Source: Lichenostomus cassidix
Taxonomy: Eukaryota > Chordata > Aves > Passeriformes > Meliphagidae
NCBI GenBank assembly: GCA_008360975.2
Contig: CM039180.1
Coordinates: 14,165,122-14,229,121 of the forward strand
Reading direction: 5' to 3'
Length of the DNA: 64,000 nt
Program-made: the position numbers and the translations under genes
Part shown: piece after piece, positions 1 through 12,100 of the stretch
Layout: each line of letters opens with the position of its first letter
How positions within the stretch are numbered: the first letter of the stretch is position 1
The notes under the pieces: model-generated
Seen by the model: the letters and a program-made list of their open reading frames with translations, nothing else
Database searches by the model: none
What the model was told of the DNA's origin: nothing

Positions 1-406
1 ACTTTTCAACTAATTCTGTAGCACCACTTGTTTCCCATACATTCCACAATGGAACTTCAAAAACTGAAATAAGTAATTTTCTTCTTTTCCATAGTAACTT
101 TGTACAGAATTGGACCCACTGATTTCCCATTCTCATATTGTGCTTCTCACCATTTTTTGTCTCATTACTTCACCCTAACTTGAGTATTTTATGGCAGCTT
201 CTCATTGCTACTCATATTTAACACACAAGGACACCATACTGACTGTAGCCAGGGTTACCTCAGTATGTTTAAATCCTTAGGCAAAAGGATCTCTGCACCA
301 CCCCGAGGAGCAACTGGAATAGCAGTTGTTGCCTGTAACGCTGCCACTTAACTGCAGCTCTTACATAGTCTGAATAAACTGACTATAAACAACTTTGTGA
401 ACTTAC
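1..406 (-). other. LRRK2: LRRK2 intron 7 (partial)
   Basis: This is sequence downstream of the exon 7 donor (GT at 406-405). I looked on the minus strand for the next armadillo exon and did not find it. There is no recognised repeat. Confidence 0.8.
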
Positions 407-538
407 CCAATGTAAGCTTGTGCAACAAACAGCAACTCACTTCCTGAACTGTTTCACTCTTGGGGAAACTCTTCATAATTTCCACTATAACATTGTAGCA
501 GCGAACATTTCCAGACATGAGCACTTCAACATTGCTGG
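407..538 (-). CDS. LRRK2: LRRK2 coding exon 7 (residues 238-281, armadillo region)
   Basis: This 132-nt exon has the acceptor TTTCTTTCTTTAG and the donor TTGG|GTAAGT. It contains SNVEVLMSGNVRCYN, then IVEIMKSFPKSE and VQEVSCCLLHKLTLG, nearly identical to mammalian LRRK2, which makes it the most conserved exon in the window. The first base pairs with the last base of exon 6 to give Pro. The coding sequence runs to 844 nt here (281 codons plus one base). The next exon is not present in the remaining 406 bp, so LRRK2 leaves the window at the left edge with about 11 percent of its usual length shown. Confidence 0.96.
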
Positions 539-3324
539 CTAAAGAAAGAAACAGAAACAAAACCGGCTTCTTAAGGGTGGGGGGGGGGGGGGAAGTTGAC
601 TGGATTATAATTCAGACTTTAGTTATATAGATTTAACTAGAAAACTGTGACTAGATTTCAGTTTGTGCCTTGCATCTTGAACAAAAGGTGGCTTCATTTC
701 TTGATGTGGCCATAAAAGACATTAATGACTATGAACACTTGGAAATTATTCATTAAATTTAAAGTTCAGATTAACATTTATGGTTTTCTTTTATTCTGTA
801 TCAGGTCATGTAGCAGAAACCTCCTCCCAAAGTAATCTTAGGTAATTATTTTCCTAAAGGTGGACAAACTGTTTTATAAATACTAAAACAATCTTATAAA
901 TTGTGTTTCTAACATGACTGTGATCAAGTACACAATTCACAGTATTTCTAAACAGGGTATAAAACAGAGTATGAACCAAAGAATCTTGGCCAAAATCCTG
1001 ACCCAAATGAATGAAATGGTGTACTGTCACTGACACCAAGGGAGTTAGCATTACTCTGCTGAGGTCTATAAATTTTCTTAATTGTTCTTTCAACAGCTTG
1101 GCTTCCCTGGATACAACCTAAGAGAAATATTCACAAGCGTATTATTAAAGATAATTAGCATTTTTAAAAGAGCAGCAAATCTTCAAAATAATACACCTCT
1201 AAATATTAAATAATGATAACCTACCAGAGGAAAAAGCAAGTTCCGAGTGGGATGCTTTTCTGTTTGATAGTGAAGGAAGGTACCTTTCACAATGCTTTGA
1301 TATGACAGCAATTAATCACATCATTCTCAACTATACATATGCCACAAGACAGTATTGCATCACTCCACAGTAAGTTATGATTTCAAAAGTGATACTTTTG
1401 AATATAACAAAATAGTCAGGAGATTCCAAAACTAAACACTACAGAGAAGGCCTAATGAATTTCATATTGAAATCCTGTAAGATCCAAGCAATGGCATATC
1501 TGCAGGGAGTCACCGTTTCCCAGAATAAATTAGAGAAAAAGAGATGGAACAGATCTTATTTAATCTTAACCACCAAAACTTGGTCATCTAGGTTGTCTCA
1601 ACAGTTTACTAAGAGATCTGAGCACTCTGTATGGTGATTCATCCCAGCTGTAACAGACATCTGGTTTAGGGTTAGGTAAATTTCCTCTTGAGGTGACTGT
1701 TTCTCCCCATTAAACAGAGGACAAGCCTGGCTGGCTCCCTATGCCTGCTATTTAGATGATGTGATCCATCACTCCACTTTGGAGAACAGTCAGCAACCAA
1801 GCATTTTTCTCATGCCACAAATACTACTGAGATTTAAGATTTCATGTACAGCATTGGAATATACCCTTATCCTACAATTTCTTATGACGTGGGCCAGAAA
1901 AAAATCCAAACATGTATTAATGACAGAAGGCACAGTGAGGTACTCATTTGGAATAGAGACTTGAACTTCAGGGTATGGGGAGACATTTTACTACTAGGTA
2001 AGTTACAGTGTGTACTTACACTGAACTATCTTCTCCATGGTGGCCTTAAAGGAATATATTTCACTGAATTCTTTTGGGATGTCACAAAACAAGAGGCTGA
2101 ATACCAGATTTGCACATTTATGTGCAACTAGTCTCTGTTTCTCTGGCTTGAGAGTATTAAATACCTTCTTTAGTGCAGGTCTTTTTCATGCCCTTCTCTT
2201 GTTACACTTCATATAAGTATTTACGGTTTTGAAAACACTTAAAATCTGGCATCCTCTTCCCTAGAAAACAGCAGTAACTTCTGGGCTAGTGTAAAATTAT
2301 TTCTGACTCAAGGAATACTAAACTTTAAAACACAAACTGAACAGCAAGAAGTTTGAGAAACAGGAACTAGATAGCTTGGAGTCTGATGAAATGTGAGACA
2401 CTCCAGTCTAGTTCTTGCTTACTGGCCATATATGGGGCCAGCATGGTTCCTATAGAACCAGACAGGATGCATGAGCATGGCTTTGTAAGTAAACACTTTT
2501 ACAGGAGGTCAGAATTATGCACCTCATGAGAGACATGGAGAGCAGAACTCGGCCCTATGTTTCCCAAAATTTGTCAGCAGGAAACTGACAAAAGCTGCCT
2601 CTGTGTCAACATGATCAAACTGCTGTCAACAAATTGACACAAATCATCAAACACATTTCTCAGGATCTGATTTTGCATAGAACAGGGACTGCTGTTATCA
2701 GAAGACAAGAGATAACAAGATGATTTCTGCCAGTCTTACTGCACAACACCTGAGGACACTGTAAGACTACCATGAGCACAATGCTACCAATGCTCATTAT
2801 TGCACACACCTCTGAATGATCGGAGTGGCTGCCTGAGCTCAGATTTCTTTTCCTAGGCCTGGCCACAGAATTTGTAGGGGCAGTTTTCCCTTTGTGGAAC
2901 CGACTTTGCCAAGAATGTTCTTTACCTGCTACCCAAATTCAGTGAAGATCTATTTAGTCAATAAATATATCTTATTTTTCAAGTTTTAAGGACAACAGGA
3001 CAGGGTCTTGAACTTCAGTCCCTAAACAATGATAAGAATCTTTGTTACCACTTACTCCAAGCAGAAGAAAGTATTTTTCTGTTATTGAGGAGACATTTCT
3101 GTTTTAATGGTTAAATATGTTAAAAATATCCCATTAAAAAAAAAAAGGAAAAAAAAAGGTATTTCCCAAAGAAAATAGGAAGGTGATTTGTCTGGCAACT
3201 CCCAACCAGTCCTCACTGATTTTTCGCAAACACACAAAGAGTACTTTTACAGTCACAGAAAGCATGAGCTGATGCACATTATGAGATATAAGGAATTGAA
3301 AATAAATTCTAATAATGCACTTAC
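539..3324 (-). other. LRRK2: LRRK2 intron 6
   Basis: This 2.8-kb AT-rich intron is bounded by GTAAGTG and TTTAG. It contains an uninterrupted run of 14 G at 579-592 close to the exon 7 acceptor. A minus-strand open stretch of 79 codons at 854-1093 resembles no LRRK2 exon and lacks a matching place in the reading frame. I saw no CR1 or LTR sequence. Confidence 0.8.
579..592 (+). repeat. G14 homopolymer
   Basis: Fourteen consecutive G, preceded by GGGT. In the LRRK2 transcript direction it is a C14 run lying about 40-53 nt upstream of exon 7, within the branch-point window. Confidence 0.95.
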
Positions 3325-3459
3325 GTGGACCAGCTAAGGAATGTAATGAATAAAGTGCAGGAAGAATCACCTCTTCTTTCTCTGGAAACTCTTTAAATAC
3401 TTTCAGTATGATCATATGATCTTTGCTTTCAACAAATTCAGCCAGCTGCTCTTCTGGAA
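3325..3459 (-). CDS. LRRK2: LRRK2 coding exon 6 (residues 193-237, armadillo region)
   Basis: This 135-nt exon follows the acceptor TTTCAATTTAG and ends GGTCCAC before the donor GTAAGTG. It reads VPEEQLAEFVESKDHMIILK and ends with YSLHSLAGP, matching the EEQLTEFVENKDYMI and LHSLA blocks of LRRK2. An open frame continues upstream to an ATG inside the preceding intron and downstream past the donor; neither extension is coding. Phase is one base in, one base out. The conceptual protein reaches codon 237 here. Confidence 0.95.
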
Positions 3460-5098
3460 CTAAATTGAAAGGCAAGAGATACAGTATGTTTTGAGGAAAT
3501 AATTCTTATCCTTGTACATCATAAAAAAAGATAACTTTTTATCAACTTCCTTTTTATTAAGTTATATTTATTTTCAATATTTCACAGAAATTACTCTTCA
3601 TACACACCATCCTTCGTGATTATGGCTTCTTTAACTAAAAACTGAGCTACTTTATAAACACCTTTTTCTAGCCTATACTTTATGTAATTGAGTTCTGACT
3701 TTTAAATGCTACCTTGTGAATCAGTATTTTGAAGTTTTTTACCCTTTTTCACAGAACAAACTTCACATAGTCCAAACCAAGACAGTAAATAAATGAGGGG
3801 AAAGCTAAACATACAATGAAAAAAAAATGCAGAATGCCATTTTGCATACTCTGTGATTTTATTTAATTTTTCTTTTTTTTTTTTTAATAACGGACTTCTT
3901 TTCATAAAGACTACAGCCATGCTTTAATTATATCTTACCTTAACGGCTTAAGGTTTTTCCATTCCTGGCCCCTGTTATTCAAACTGACATAACTGTGTGG
4001 CTGTGCAATGAACCAGATAAGGGAACTGACCCCAGCTGAGAAACAACACCTTTTAAATTTCACAAGCAGAATAATTTTCTGAATCTGGTTCAAGAAAAGG
4101 GTAAGCAAACATCCACATAACCAAAACTGACAAGGTGGCTCAGAGGCAGAAAAAACCAGGCAGGAGCAGCCTAGGAAATTCTTATATTGATGCTGCCATC
4201 AAGAAGAAGGTATGCGGGTCTTCACCTTGAGCCAGACCTGTGAAAATCTAGCACTTACAAAAAACATGCACAGAAAATGTAGGAAGTTTAGACTTTTGCG
4301 GAGATTGAAGAGAAAATACAGCAAGACAAAACTATTTAGTGACAGTGGAAGAGGGGAAGGAACAGAGAAGATAATTCCAAGCACACGTGGGAGAAAGACT
4401 TAAAAAACCCAAAGTAAAATGGTGCTGAAAAGCACCAACCTGAAGAACTGGAGTCTATCTTTGAAGCAAAGCAATACAGCAGAGTGACAGCATTTCTCAG
4501 TATTTATTTTGAATCAAGAAGCTAAATTCCAAGCAAAGGGACTACAACAAGGGAACTTCTGGCCACAACATGCACAGTTCCTGATACTTCTGCAAAAATA
4601 TAATACATGGTGACTTCATTATTCAGAATAAACAGGAATATCATATGGACACATGGTCACCTTTCAGCATTCTCAGAGTAAAAAGCAGAACCAAGTATTT
4701 TTCTGAGGTACAAAAATTTTGCTTGATTTTAGAACTGCTCACATTGCTAAAATTTACCAGTCTTTAAATACACAATCCTGTTTTTGAGACATAAAATCAA
4801 ATGTCACTATTCTTTTTTCCAGTTACTGACCAACGTTAAAATTATTTTTCAGTTAATTCTGGAGTTAGAAATGAAGGGATATTTTGATTTTTTTAAAGAT
4901 GTCATATTCATTGCTCTAATTTAGAAAATTTGTGACATTTCTTGGAAAGTCTGTTTTGTGCTAACTCATTTAAAGAACAGGCATAATACACAAATCAATC
5001 TGCAATGCAAAAAATCATTTACTGCATTTAAATAAACATCTGCCATCTCTGACAATCTATAAATTTTTCTAACATAATAAACTACAAGATAAAAATAC
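3460..5098 (-). other. LRRK2: LRRK2 intron 5
   Basis: This 1.6-kb intron has AT-rich sequence and several short A or T homopolymers (for example 3876-3885). No repeat family or additional exon was recognised. Confidence 0.8.
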
Positions 5099-5233
5099 CT
5101 TTCTCAAAAAGTTTGTGTAATGCTTTACATCCATGTTGTTGGATCTCTTCATTTTTAGGGAAGGTGTGCATGGCATTAAATACCAAGGAAAACACATCCA
5201 CCTCTTCTTCCAAGAGCAGGAAAGCAATTATGT
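5099..5233 (-). CDS. LRRK2: LRRK2 coding exon 5 (residues 148-192, armadillo region)
   Basis: This 135-nt exon has the acceptor TGCTATTCAG and the donor AAAG|GTATTT. It encodes a helical repeat unit including LLLEEEVDVFSLVFNAMHTF and HGCKALHKLFEK, closely matching LRRK2 (IFDAMHSFP and GCKALHVLFE in mammals). It begins with a two-base codon remainder and ends with one base of the next codon. Exons 5 and 6 are both exactly 135 nt (45 codons), consistent with repeat-unit exons in the armadillo domain. Confidence 0.95.
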
Positions 5234-5645
5234 CTGAATAGCAGAAGAGATTACATGTTGCACTGATTATTTCTGAACATTTTCATTGAAACACCGTAAA
5301 GTCCAAAATTCTTCAATATTTATATTCCTTAAACAATTCCCTAAAATTTACTCTGACAGTTCAAATCCAGCTTTGTATAACCCATGACAAAGTTCTTTCT
5401 TAAGGTAGCATTTTACAATAGAACTGATGTTCTAAAACTTTACTGCCAAAAAGACAGTTCATAGCTACCTGGGAAAAAACATTTAAAATAGTACTCTTAC
5501 TAGTTTGTGTACAAGTACAAATGACAAGTGACTTCGTGGAGTAAAACAGAGAAAAATCCAGTCTACCATGTCTACAATCACACATTTTATAGCAGTTCTG
5601 TGTTTGAAAGGCTTAGATGAAGTAGGAAAGTAAAACACACAATAC

Positions 5646-5734
5646 CTGACATGAGGAGTAGATTTAATGCTTTCAGTCCTATTATTGAAAGATTTATATT
5701 TCCTTTGTGGACTGTAAGCATTTTAAGAATCTGC
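5646..5734 (-). CDS. LRRK2: LRRK2 coding exon 4 (residues 118-147, armadillo region)
   Basis: This 89-nt exon follows the pyrimidine-rich acceptor TTTTTAATTTTTAG and ends TCAG before the donor GTATTG. It reads ILKMLTVHKGNINLSIIGLK and then LLLMS, matching the conserved KMLTVH and IGLK-LLL pattern of LRRK2 armadillo repeats. The first base completes the split Gln codon from exon 3. The last base starts a codon completed by exon 5 (G|AC, Asp). It is separated from exon 5 by a 412-bp intron. Confidence 0.94.
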
Positions 5735-8700
5735 CTAAAAATTAAAAATGAAAAAAAAAAGGGAAAAGAGAGTTATAGCTAAAGATGTATTAACATACAC
5801 AACTTTTTATTAAACATGTATTTTGAAAACGGAAATAGTTACAGAAATCAGCAAAACCTTAAAACAGCTCAATACATTAAAAAAATTATTTCAGTTTATG
5901 TTTTTTTAAGTTATTAACAAAGTAATATTGGAATTTTAACTACAATCATACTTCATTAAAATACAGATGTATAATTTATCCAATTTACTTTAATTTTTAG
6001 TTATTTACACAAATTAATGCTGCAGGGTCACTCAGGAGCTGGTTACTCTCCAGAGCACTGGGCTGTGGAGAACCACAGAGTGTGGACAGCACAGCACTGC
6101 TCTGCTTGCAGCAAGAGTTCAGTTACAGTGAACAACCAAGGGTTTGGTGGAAGAGAAGCAGCAGTTTCCCAGCTGAAGAACTTGAACAGCATCTTGATGA
6201 ACTTTACCCTATCTAAGTTTCAGCCATACAGCACATACATGATGCTGGACAAATCACTAAAAACAAACATTTCCTAGACTGCCAGTTGCACACTCCTTAC
6301 TTTCTCAAGCCCAGCTTGAGACCCATGAACATTAACCTCTGAAAGGCTGCATCAAAGCCAACCAAAGTTGACTTGTTAAATAGCAAGAGCCAAACAATGC
6401 CAAGTAGTGCAAAATTCAGGTTGAGTATAAAATTGGGCACTTAAAAATCAGTTGATATTTTTAACATATTTTACTCAAACTGCTATCTGTAAAATAGTGA
6501 CTAAATCTGTAACACCTCTTCAATAGATAAAATTTTAAAAGCATTGATTTCACACTGAATGAAGCATATCTCAAAAGGGAGGGGCTGTAATTAAAACCCA
6601 AAATGTACAGATTTATACACACACATAAAAATCAACTAAAGAAACTTCCTTTTTTTTTACTTTTCATTATTTTAGAGAGCTTGACTCTGCAATTTTAACA
6701 ATCTTCCAACGTGAATCTTCGTATATATAATATGTAATAAAAATGGATCAGGCAGTAGTTTGTGATACTTTAGTTAATATTATTTAATATTTATATTTAT
6801 TATAAATAAATAATATTAATTAATAATTAATAATATTAAATAATAGTTAATAATAGTAATATTAAATAATAGTTAATAATATTAAAAAAATAGTAGTTAA
6901 TAATATTTACTATTTGGTTAATATTCTTTACCTGTCTTGAAAAATATAAGCAGCACTTAAAAGTTTCATCCCCCAGTTCTGGCAATGATGTCTTTTGTCT
7001 TCCTGAAGTCTGAATTTATAAATTTATAATCACTGTTTTCCCTTCACACTACGATGTTGCTAGTTTCTCTCTTCTCTAATGTAGCACTGGTGTTGTAGTT
7101 ATGATGACCAAAGTAGGCACAAGAGTCAAAATCTGATGGGAGGCATAACATCCTTTGCCTTTAGAAAATTCTCTCCCATATATCCTCCCATTTCAAATAT
7201 AACCAAGAAGGAGGATGTAAAACTTTCTAAACCACTTCTGCTGTAACAGAGTTTAACATAAGAGATTACAAAATATCTCACGAAGTCTCTTTAAACTCGT
7301 AGAAAGAATGCAAATACACGGAAGGAAATCCTCTTTCTCTTCACAGTGATAGCAACTATTTAATTATTTATCACACTGTCTGTCAAGAACACTACATCAA
7401 TAGCAAACTGCCATTTGTAAACATGACTACAGTGTAGTCAAGTTGGATCATAGCTGAGAGACAAAAGAAATGTTTTTTCTAGCTTAAGATTCTTATTCTG
7501 CTAAAATAGTAACACACACAGAAGGGAAAATCTCTTGCCAAAAAATGACCTTTCTTCTCTATTGTAACTGTTTCCTGCTTTGCTGTAAACAGCAAGTGTT
7601 CATTAGGGTGTTGATTCACTGCAATTCTAGTCCAATCCATGCACAAGGAACATGAGATATAATTGAGCTGGCTTGCTCTGTCTTTGGCACAGACAGAAAT
7701 GCCTGAGCCCACTCCCTCACCGAGTCTCTCCACAGCAAGGAAAACTGTCAACATGTCAGACAGGGATACACAGTTGGCTAAAATATTGGTACTGAGAAGG
7801 AATCATGTACAGCAATGCTATCACCAGATCTTTAGTGAAGTTTCAGTTTGAAAAGGATGCTTTGTTAACTGCACACGCTGTGTGGGTGCTGAGGAGGCTG
7901 TGGGAAAGATCAGTCTCCAGAAAGTAATTTTTCTGGGACCTGAGAATGAACAGCAGTATCTCCAGCTCTCAGAACAACCTTCAGTCAATTAACAAGCTTT
8001 TAAGCTGCCAAAGAAATTGTAACTAGCATGTGCAGCTTCAACTCAATTATTTCTTGTTCATGAAAAGCAATCCAAATCCCTTTTGCTTTCCAGCAAAAAC
8101 TGTCAACACATCTTTCAAGGGAGTTCATTTCCCGAGTGACCATGTATTCTAGCCACTATAAAACAAATAAAAAGCCCCCACAAAATCAAAATGCATGTTC
8201 ATGTTATCTTTCAATAGCACCCTTTCCAAGGAAGGGTGTGATGAGGATATGGAGGCAGATTCTCAAGGTTATAAGGTTGTGGCTGTTGCTGTCATTATCA
8301 GCCCTGAAGGCAGAAATCTGTCCAAGAGACAGAACACCACACCAAGACCCCAAACCAACCCCCATGTGTATCATGCCTACATCTGCAATTAGCATTTATG
8401 CTATTGGGCAACTATTCAGCCAAACTATGTAGGTGTTCATCCCATCTAACCGCAGACACCCAGAAAACACTTGCTTAGGCTTCCCTTGACAGCTGATGGA
8501 CAGAGTTGAGCAAGTCCAAATCACAATTTGCTCCTCTTACTAAAAAGATGGGACAAACCATCCCTTCTGAAGGTAATTGACTGGCTTCACAGGTAGTTGA
8601 AGTGATCAATATAAATACTTATATTTAACGCAATATTAGGTGTGACAAAATCGCCCCTTCCTGATTTACACTACTTCAGGCTTGTGCATATAATAGCTCG

Positions 8701-9044
8701 CGTTTGAATGTACACACACAAATATCCACGTAATACTGCATCTGTCAAAAAGGTTGCTCGGCATTTTTTTTTTATGTGTAAGTGGAATTTTCTATATTTT
8801 AATTAAGGCCCATTGCTTCTCGTCCTGTCACTAAGTGTCACTAAGAAAGGCCTGGCTCAATTTCCTTTACTTTCTGCATCAGGTATTTATATACACAGAT
8901 AAGATCCTTGTTTGTGTGTCACATTCTGCAGGCTGAAGAAATCCACAAAAAAGCTGATGTACTAACTTTATATATTTCATTGCATACATATGCTGCCAAA
9001 ATGACCAAGCATTCTGGTAGACTCTTTGCATACAAAATACTTAC
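5735..9044 (-). other. LRRK2: LRRK2 intron 3
   Basis: This 3.3-kb intron runs between the exon 3 donor GTAAGT and the exon 4 acceptor. Apart from the TAATA-rich low-complexity block at about 6770-6930, nothing was recognised. Small open frames here (for example 8136-8432) overlap each other on both strands and show no family resemblance. Confidence 0.8.
6770..6930. repeat. AT-rich low-complexity block (TAATA-type)
   Basis: About 160 bp made almost entirely of A and T, with imperfect reiterations of TAATAT, TTAATAATA and AAATAATAGTTAATAATA. Two near-identical copies of AAATAATAGTTAATAAT lie at about 6838-6880. It looks like a decayed AT microsatellite inside LRRK2 intron 3. Confidence 0.85.
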
Positions 9045-9151
9045 TGGTGAACACCCAGCACTTCCCAGTCCTTCCCAACATCCTTAGGAGCTATGCTTTG
9101 TAGAGTACTTGGACAAATTTCTAATAATTTACAAAGAAGTGACCAGCCCAT
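9045..9151 (-). CDS. LRRK2: LRRK2 coding exon 3 (residues 83-118, armadillo region)
   Basis: This 107-nt exon has the acceptor TTTTGTTTTACAG and the donor CCA|GTAAGT. It reads MGWSLLCKLLEICPSTLQS and ends with KDWEVLGVHQ, whose last codon is split CA|G with exon 4. Both blocks match LRRK2. The first residue is Met where human has Val, which is a substitution inside the protein and not a start codon. It lies 4.2 kb downstream of exon 2. Phase arithmetic (246 + 107 = 353 nt) agrees with exon 4 completing the Gln codon. The encoded helices are part of the N-terminal armadillo domain. Confidence 0.95.
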
Positions 9152-12100
9152 CTGTAAAACAAAAGTGCAGCTATTTTAGAATAGATATTATGCTTAGAAC
9201 TTCAACATTGTCTTCTAATATCCTTGCCTTTTGCAAGACAGCTGTTCTGTTACCTAGCTAAATCAGTAAGGGAAATTAATTAACACAAGACAAATGGCAT
9301 GAAAAGTAAAACAATGGAGGTAAAACATATGCTAATGATTCTGAATGCATTGCTTGTAGGAACACATCACTCAATCTGCTTCAGCACTGCTTGAGGATAA
9401 AGGGCACACTGTTAAATGAGATTCTGATAGACAGAAACATACGATGTGACCCGTAGTATGTCATCATGGGCCAGGGAAAACCCCTGCACTAGTACAGGTC
9501 CACCTTCATTGAAGAATGTGTGTTTCCATAAGAACTTGCCTTTTAATTGCAAATTTTAAGGACAAAGTATAGCCTTTTTAAAGGTGTTCAACGTTTTAAA
9601 TTGGGGTGAGATACATAAAAATTTACCATATTCTTGCTATCAACCCTCAGTATTGTGTGTTTTCAAAATGTAACAAAGGAAGTGGAATTTTGAGATAATG
9701 AGGAATGAAAGACAAACCAAGTGTATTTGTTCCTAATGACTACCTGTTCCATCCTATGCCAATTTAAACATCTGTAAATAACACCAAAACCTAAAAATGT
9801 TCCTCTTTCATCTTCTGTGTTGGAGAAATCTGCTCTCTTATGAATGTTTACAGGCTGATATGTTTGAATGGGTGCAGTGAGGAAGCAGTAAGCAAAATTC
9901 AAAAGAATCAACTGATAAAAGAAAACCCCACTGTATGGAAAGAAAAGTAGTGAACTGTGAAATGTCAAAAGTCAAGATGAAGTAGATTTTATTAAAAGGA
10001 ATTAAAACAAGGCATATAAGTTTCCTTGAGCATATAAGTAAATAAAAAGGTGGATGCAGGCCTGTGTGCTTTAAGAATAGAGTCAAGATAAGATAAAATG
10101 TTGAAAAGACTTTATGTGCAACTGGATCACTTTTTCACAGAAGAGTTACGTAAAGCAAAGAGGTCAAGATGGGACAGCCAACAACAGGAATGTAAATAGC
10201 TACCTCCAAAGAGTTTAACAGCAAAGTTCGTATAAAGTGCATGAACCCTAACCCTGCAATCTGTAAGAGTAGAGACAGAGAATTACAAGGCTGGTAGTGT
10301 AGAGTCACCCACAGGAACGGCATAGGCTTGAATCTAGACAGCTTTCCTGACAGCTCTGTAGTGTGTGCAAAAGGTGATGTAGCTCCCTGGGGACTGGAAT
10401 TCTGCTGTTGTCCTTCACATACTTGGTTGTAGTGTGAGCATAGCCCCTATTTGCAGTACTTTTGTTTCTGTTTCAGTTTAGATTTGCAGAGCCAAATGTT
10501 TTAAGCCAGTTACGACCTTAATGTCTGCAGACTGAGTCTGACCATGAGCCAATTTCCATGTGCTTCTCTTCCTTGGATAGCAAGCTGGCTTGCCCTGCAT
10601 GAGACTACAAATAATTTACTATGGACATTCAGGCTGGTCTGTGTAACTGAGTCCTAAGTGCAGGTACAATGAATAGTCTCAGCAACCATAAGTCCTCTTC
10701 AAGATGAGGATACGCAATTCCCTGATTTTCCACATTCCAAGCAAAACAGTTTATCAGTGACAGTCGATCAGGTACAAATTTCAGAAACATTGTAGAGATG
10801 ACTATTAATTGATAAACTGTTTATTTCTTAGAAAAGATTTCATTTTAGAAGTACCACTTTACAAGAACATCCCAACCGTTCTTAAAAAATTTAGAATCTG
10901 GTGAGAACTTGCTGATTGACTTTAGAAAATTTCTTTCTGTATTAACTGTTTCTGATGAATTTTATATTCCCATTAAACACTTTTATTTGGATTGTTAGGC
11001 CTCCAAATATTGACAAACATTTATCAAACTGTGGATCCAGAGAAGACCAACGGAAACATCTGACCGGCTGATATGTGCTCTGTTTTACAATATTAAAATC
11101 ACAATCTGCGATAATAGAGAGCTTATTAGCTGTTCAATAATGATGTAAGAAAGCAAGGGTCTTTTAAATAATAGAAATCCTAAAGGTTACAGGGAAGGGA
11201 AATAAAGCAAAGAAAGATATCCTAATAAACACTTAAACAGGTCCCTGCACACAGAAACAGTTGGTAGCAGCACAGAAACTCATTATTTTTAAATCAGACC
11301 CTTTTCATTTCTAGTATGCAATTAATTTATGTTACATTAGGTCACACCATCAACACGAGATAATAAAGGTCTGCTCTTTAGTCAAGTGGACTCATATTTT
11401 GCTCTGGAGTTTCTAAGCATCTCCAGTCATTGTCAGAGTAACTGCAGAAAACTACCACATTTACTTAATCAATTTTACTTCCAGGCACTACAGGCTTTCC
11501 ACACCAGTACCTTCCTACTTCTGAAGGAGCTTCTGCAGGGTTTATGCAGTCTGACTTGGGCTAATACTTGCAATATTGATCTACTAGGCAAATTTACCCT
11601 GTACAAGTCAGTGGAACAGCAGCACAACCCAATGCTTTGTAACCAGTTAAGGAGGGGAGGTAAAGAAAATTCTCACTTCAGGTATGTCTCTGACTGTGTT
11701 TATTCTGTTATGTGAGTCAATTTTTTCACAATGTCAAGAGTAAAAGGAGGCTGATTGATTAATTATTTATTCAATAAAAAATCATTCATAGTGCAAAGAG
11801 ACTGCACTGAAATCAAGACCTCATTACTTCACCACTGCTGTAAAGTGAGAATTGTTTATTCACAAAGACTACATGCAAATAGCAGTGAATGAAGCAAGAA
11901 GAGAGTTCTACTTACACAGTGTGAAAGTTTGTAAACATCAGAACTGAATGTGAAAGAAGAGCTGCCTAAGACATTTTATGAGGAATGGGATTTGTGCTTT
12001 GTACTGGCTATGAATTTCCCACTCCAACACAACATAGTAATGCAGAGGTCCAGAACTTCTAAACTGAAACACTGCATGACTGCAAATGTAGGCAGGTAGA

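Noticed and set aside
854..1093. 79-codon minus-strand frame in LRRK2 intron 6, considered as an extra exon
   Set aside because: Exons 6 and 7 already join in correct phase and conserved sequence, leaving no missing protein segment for it to encode.
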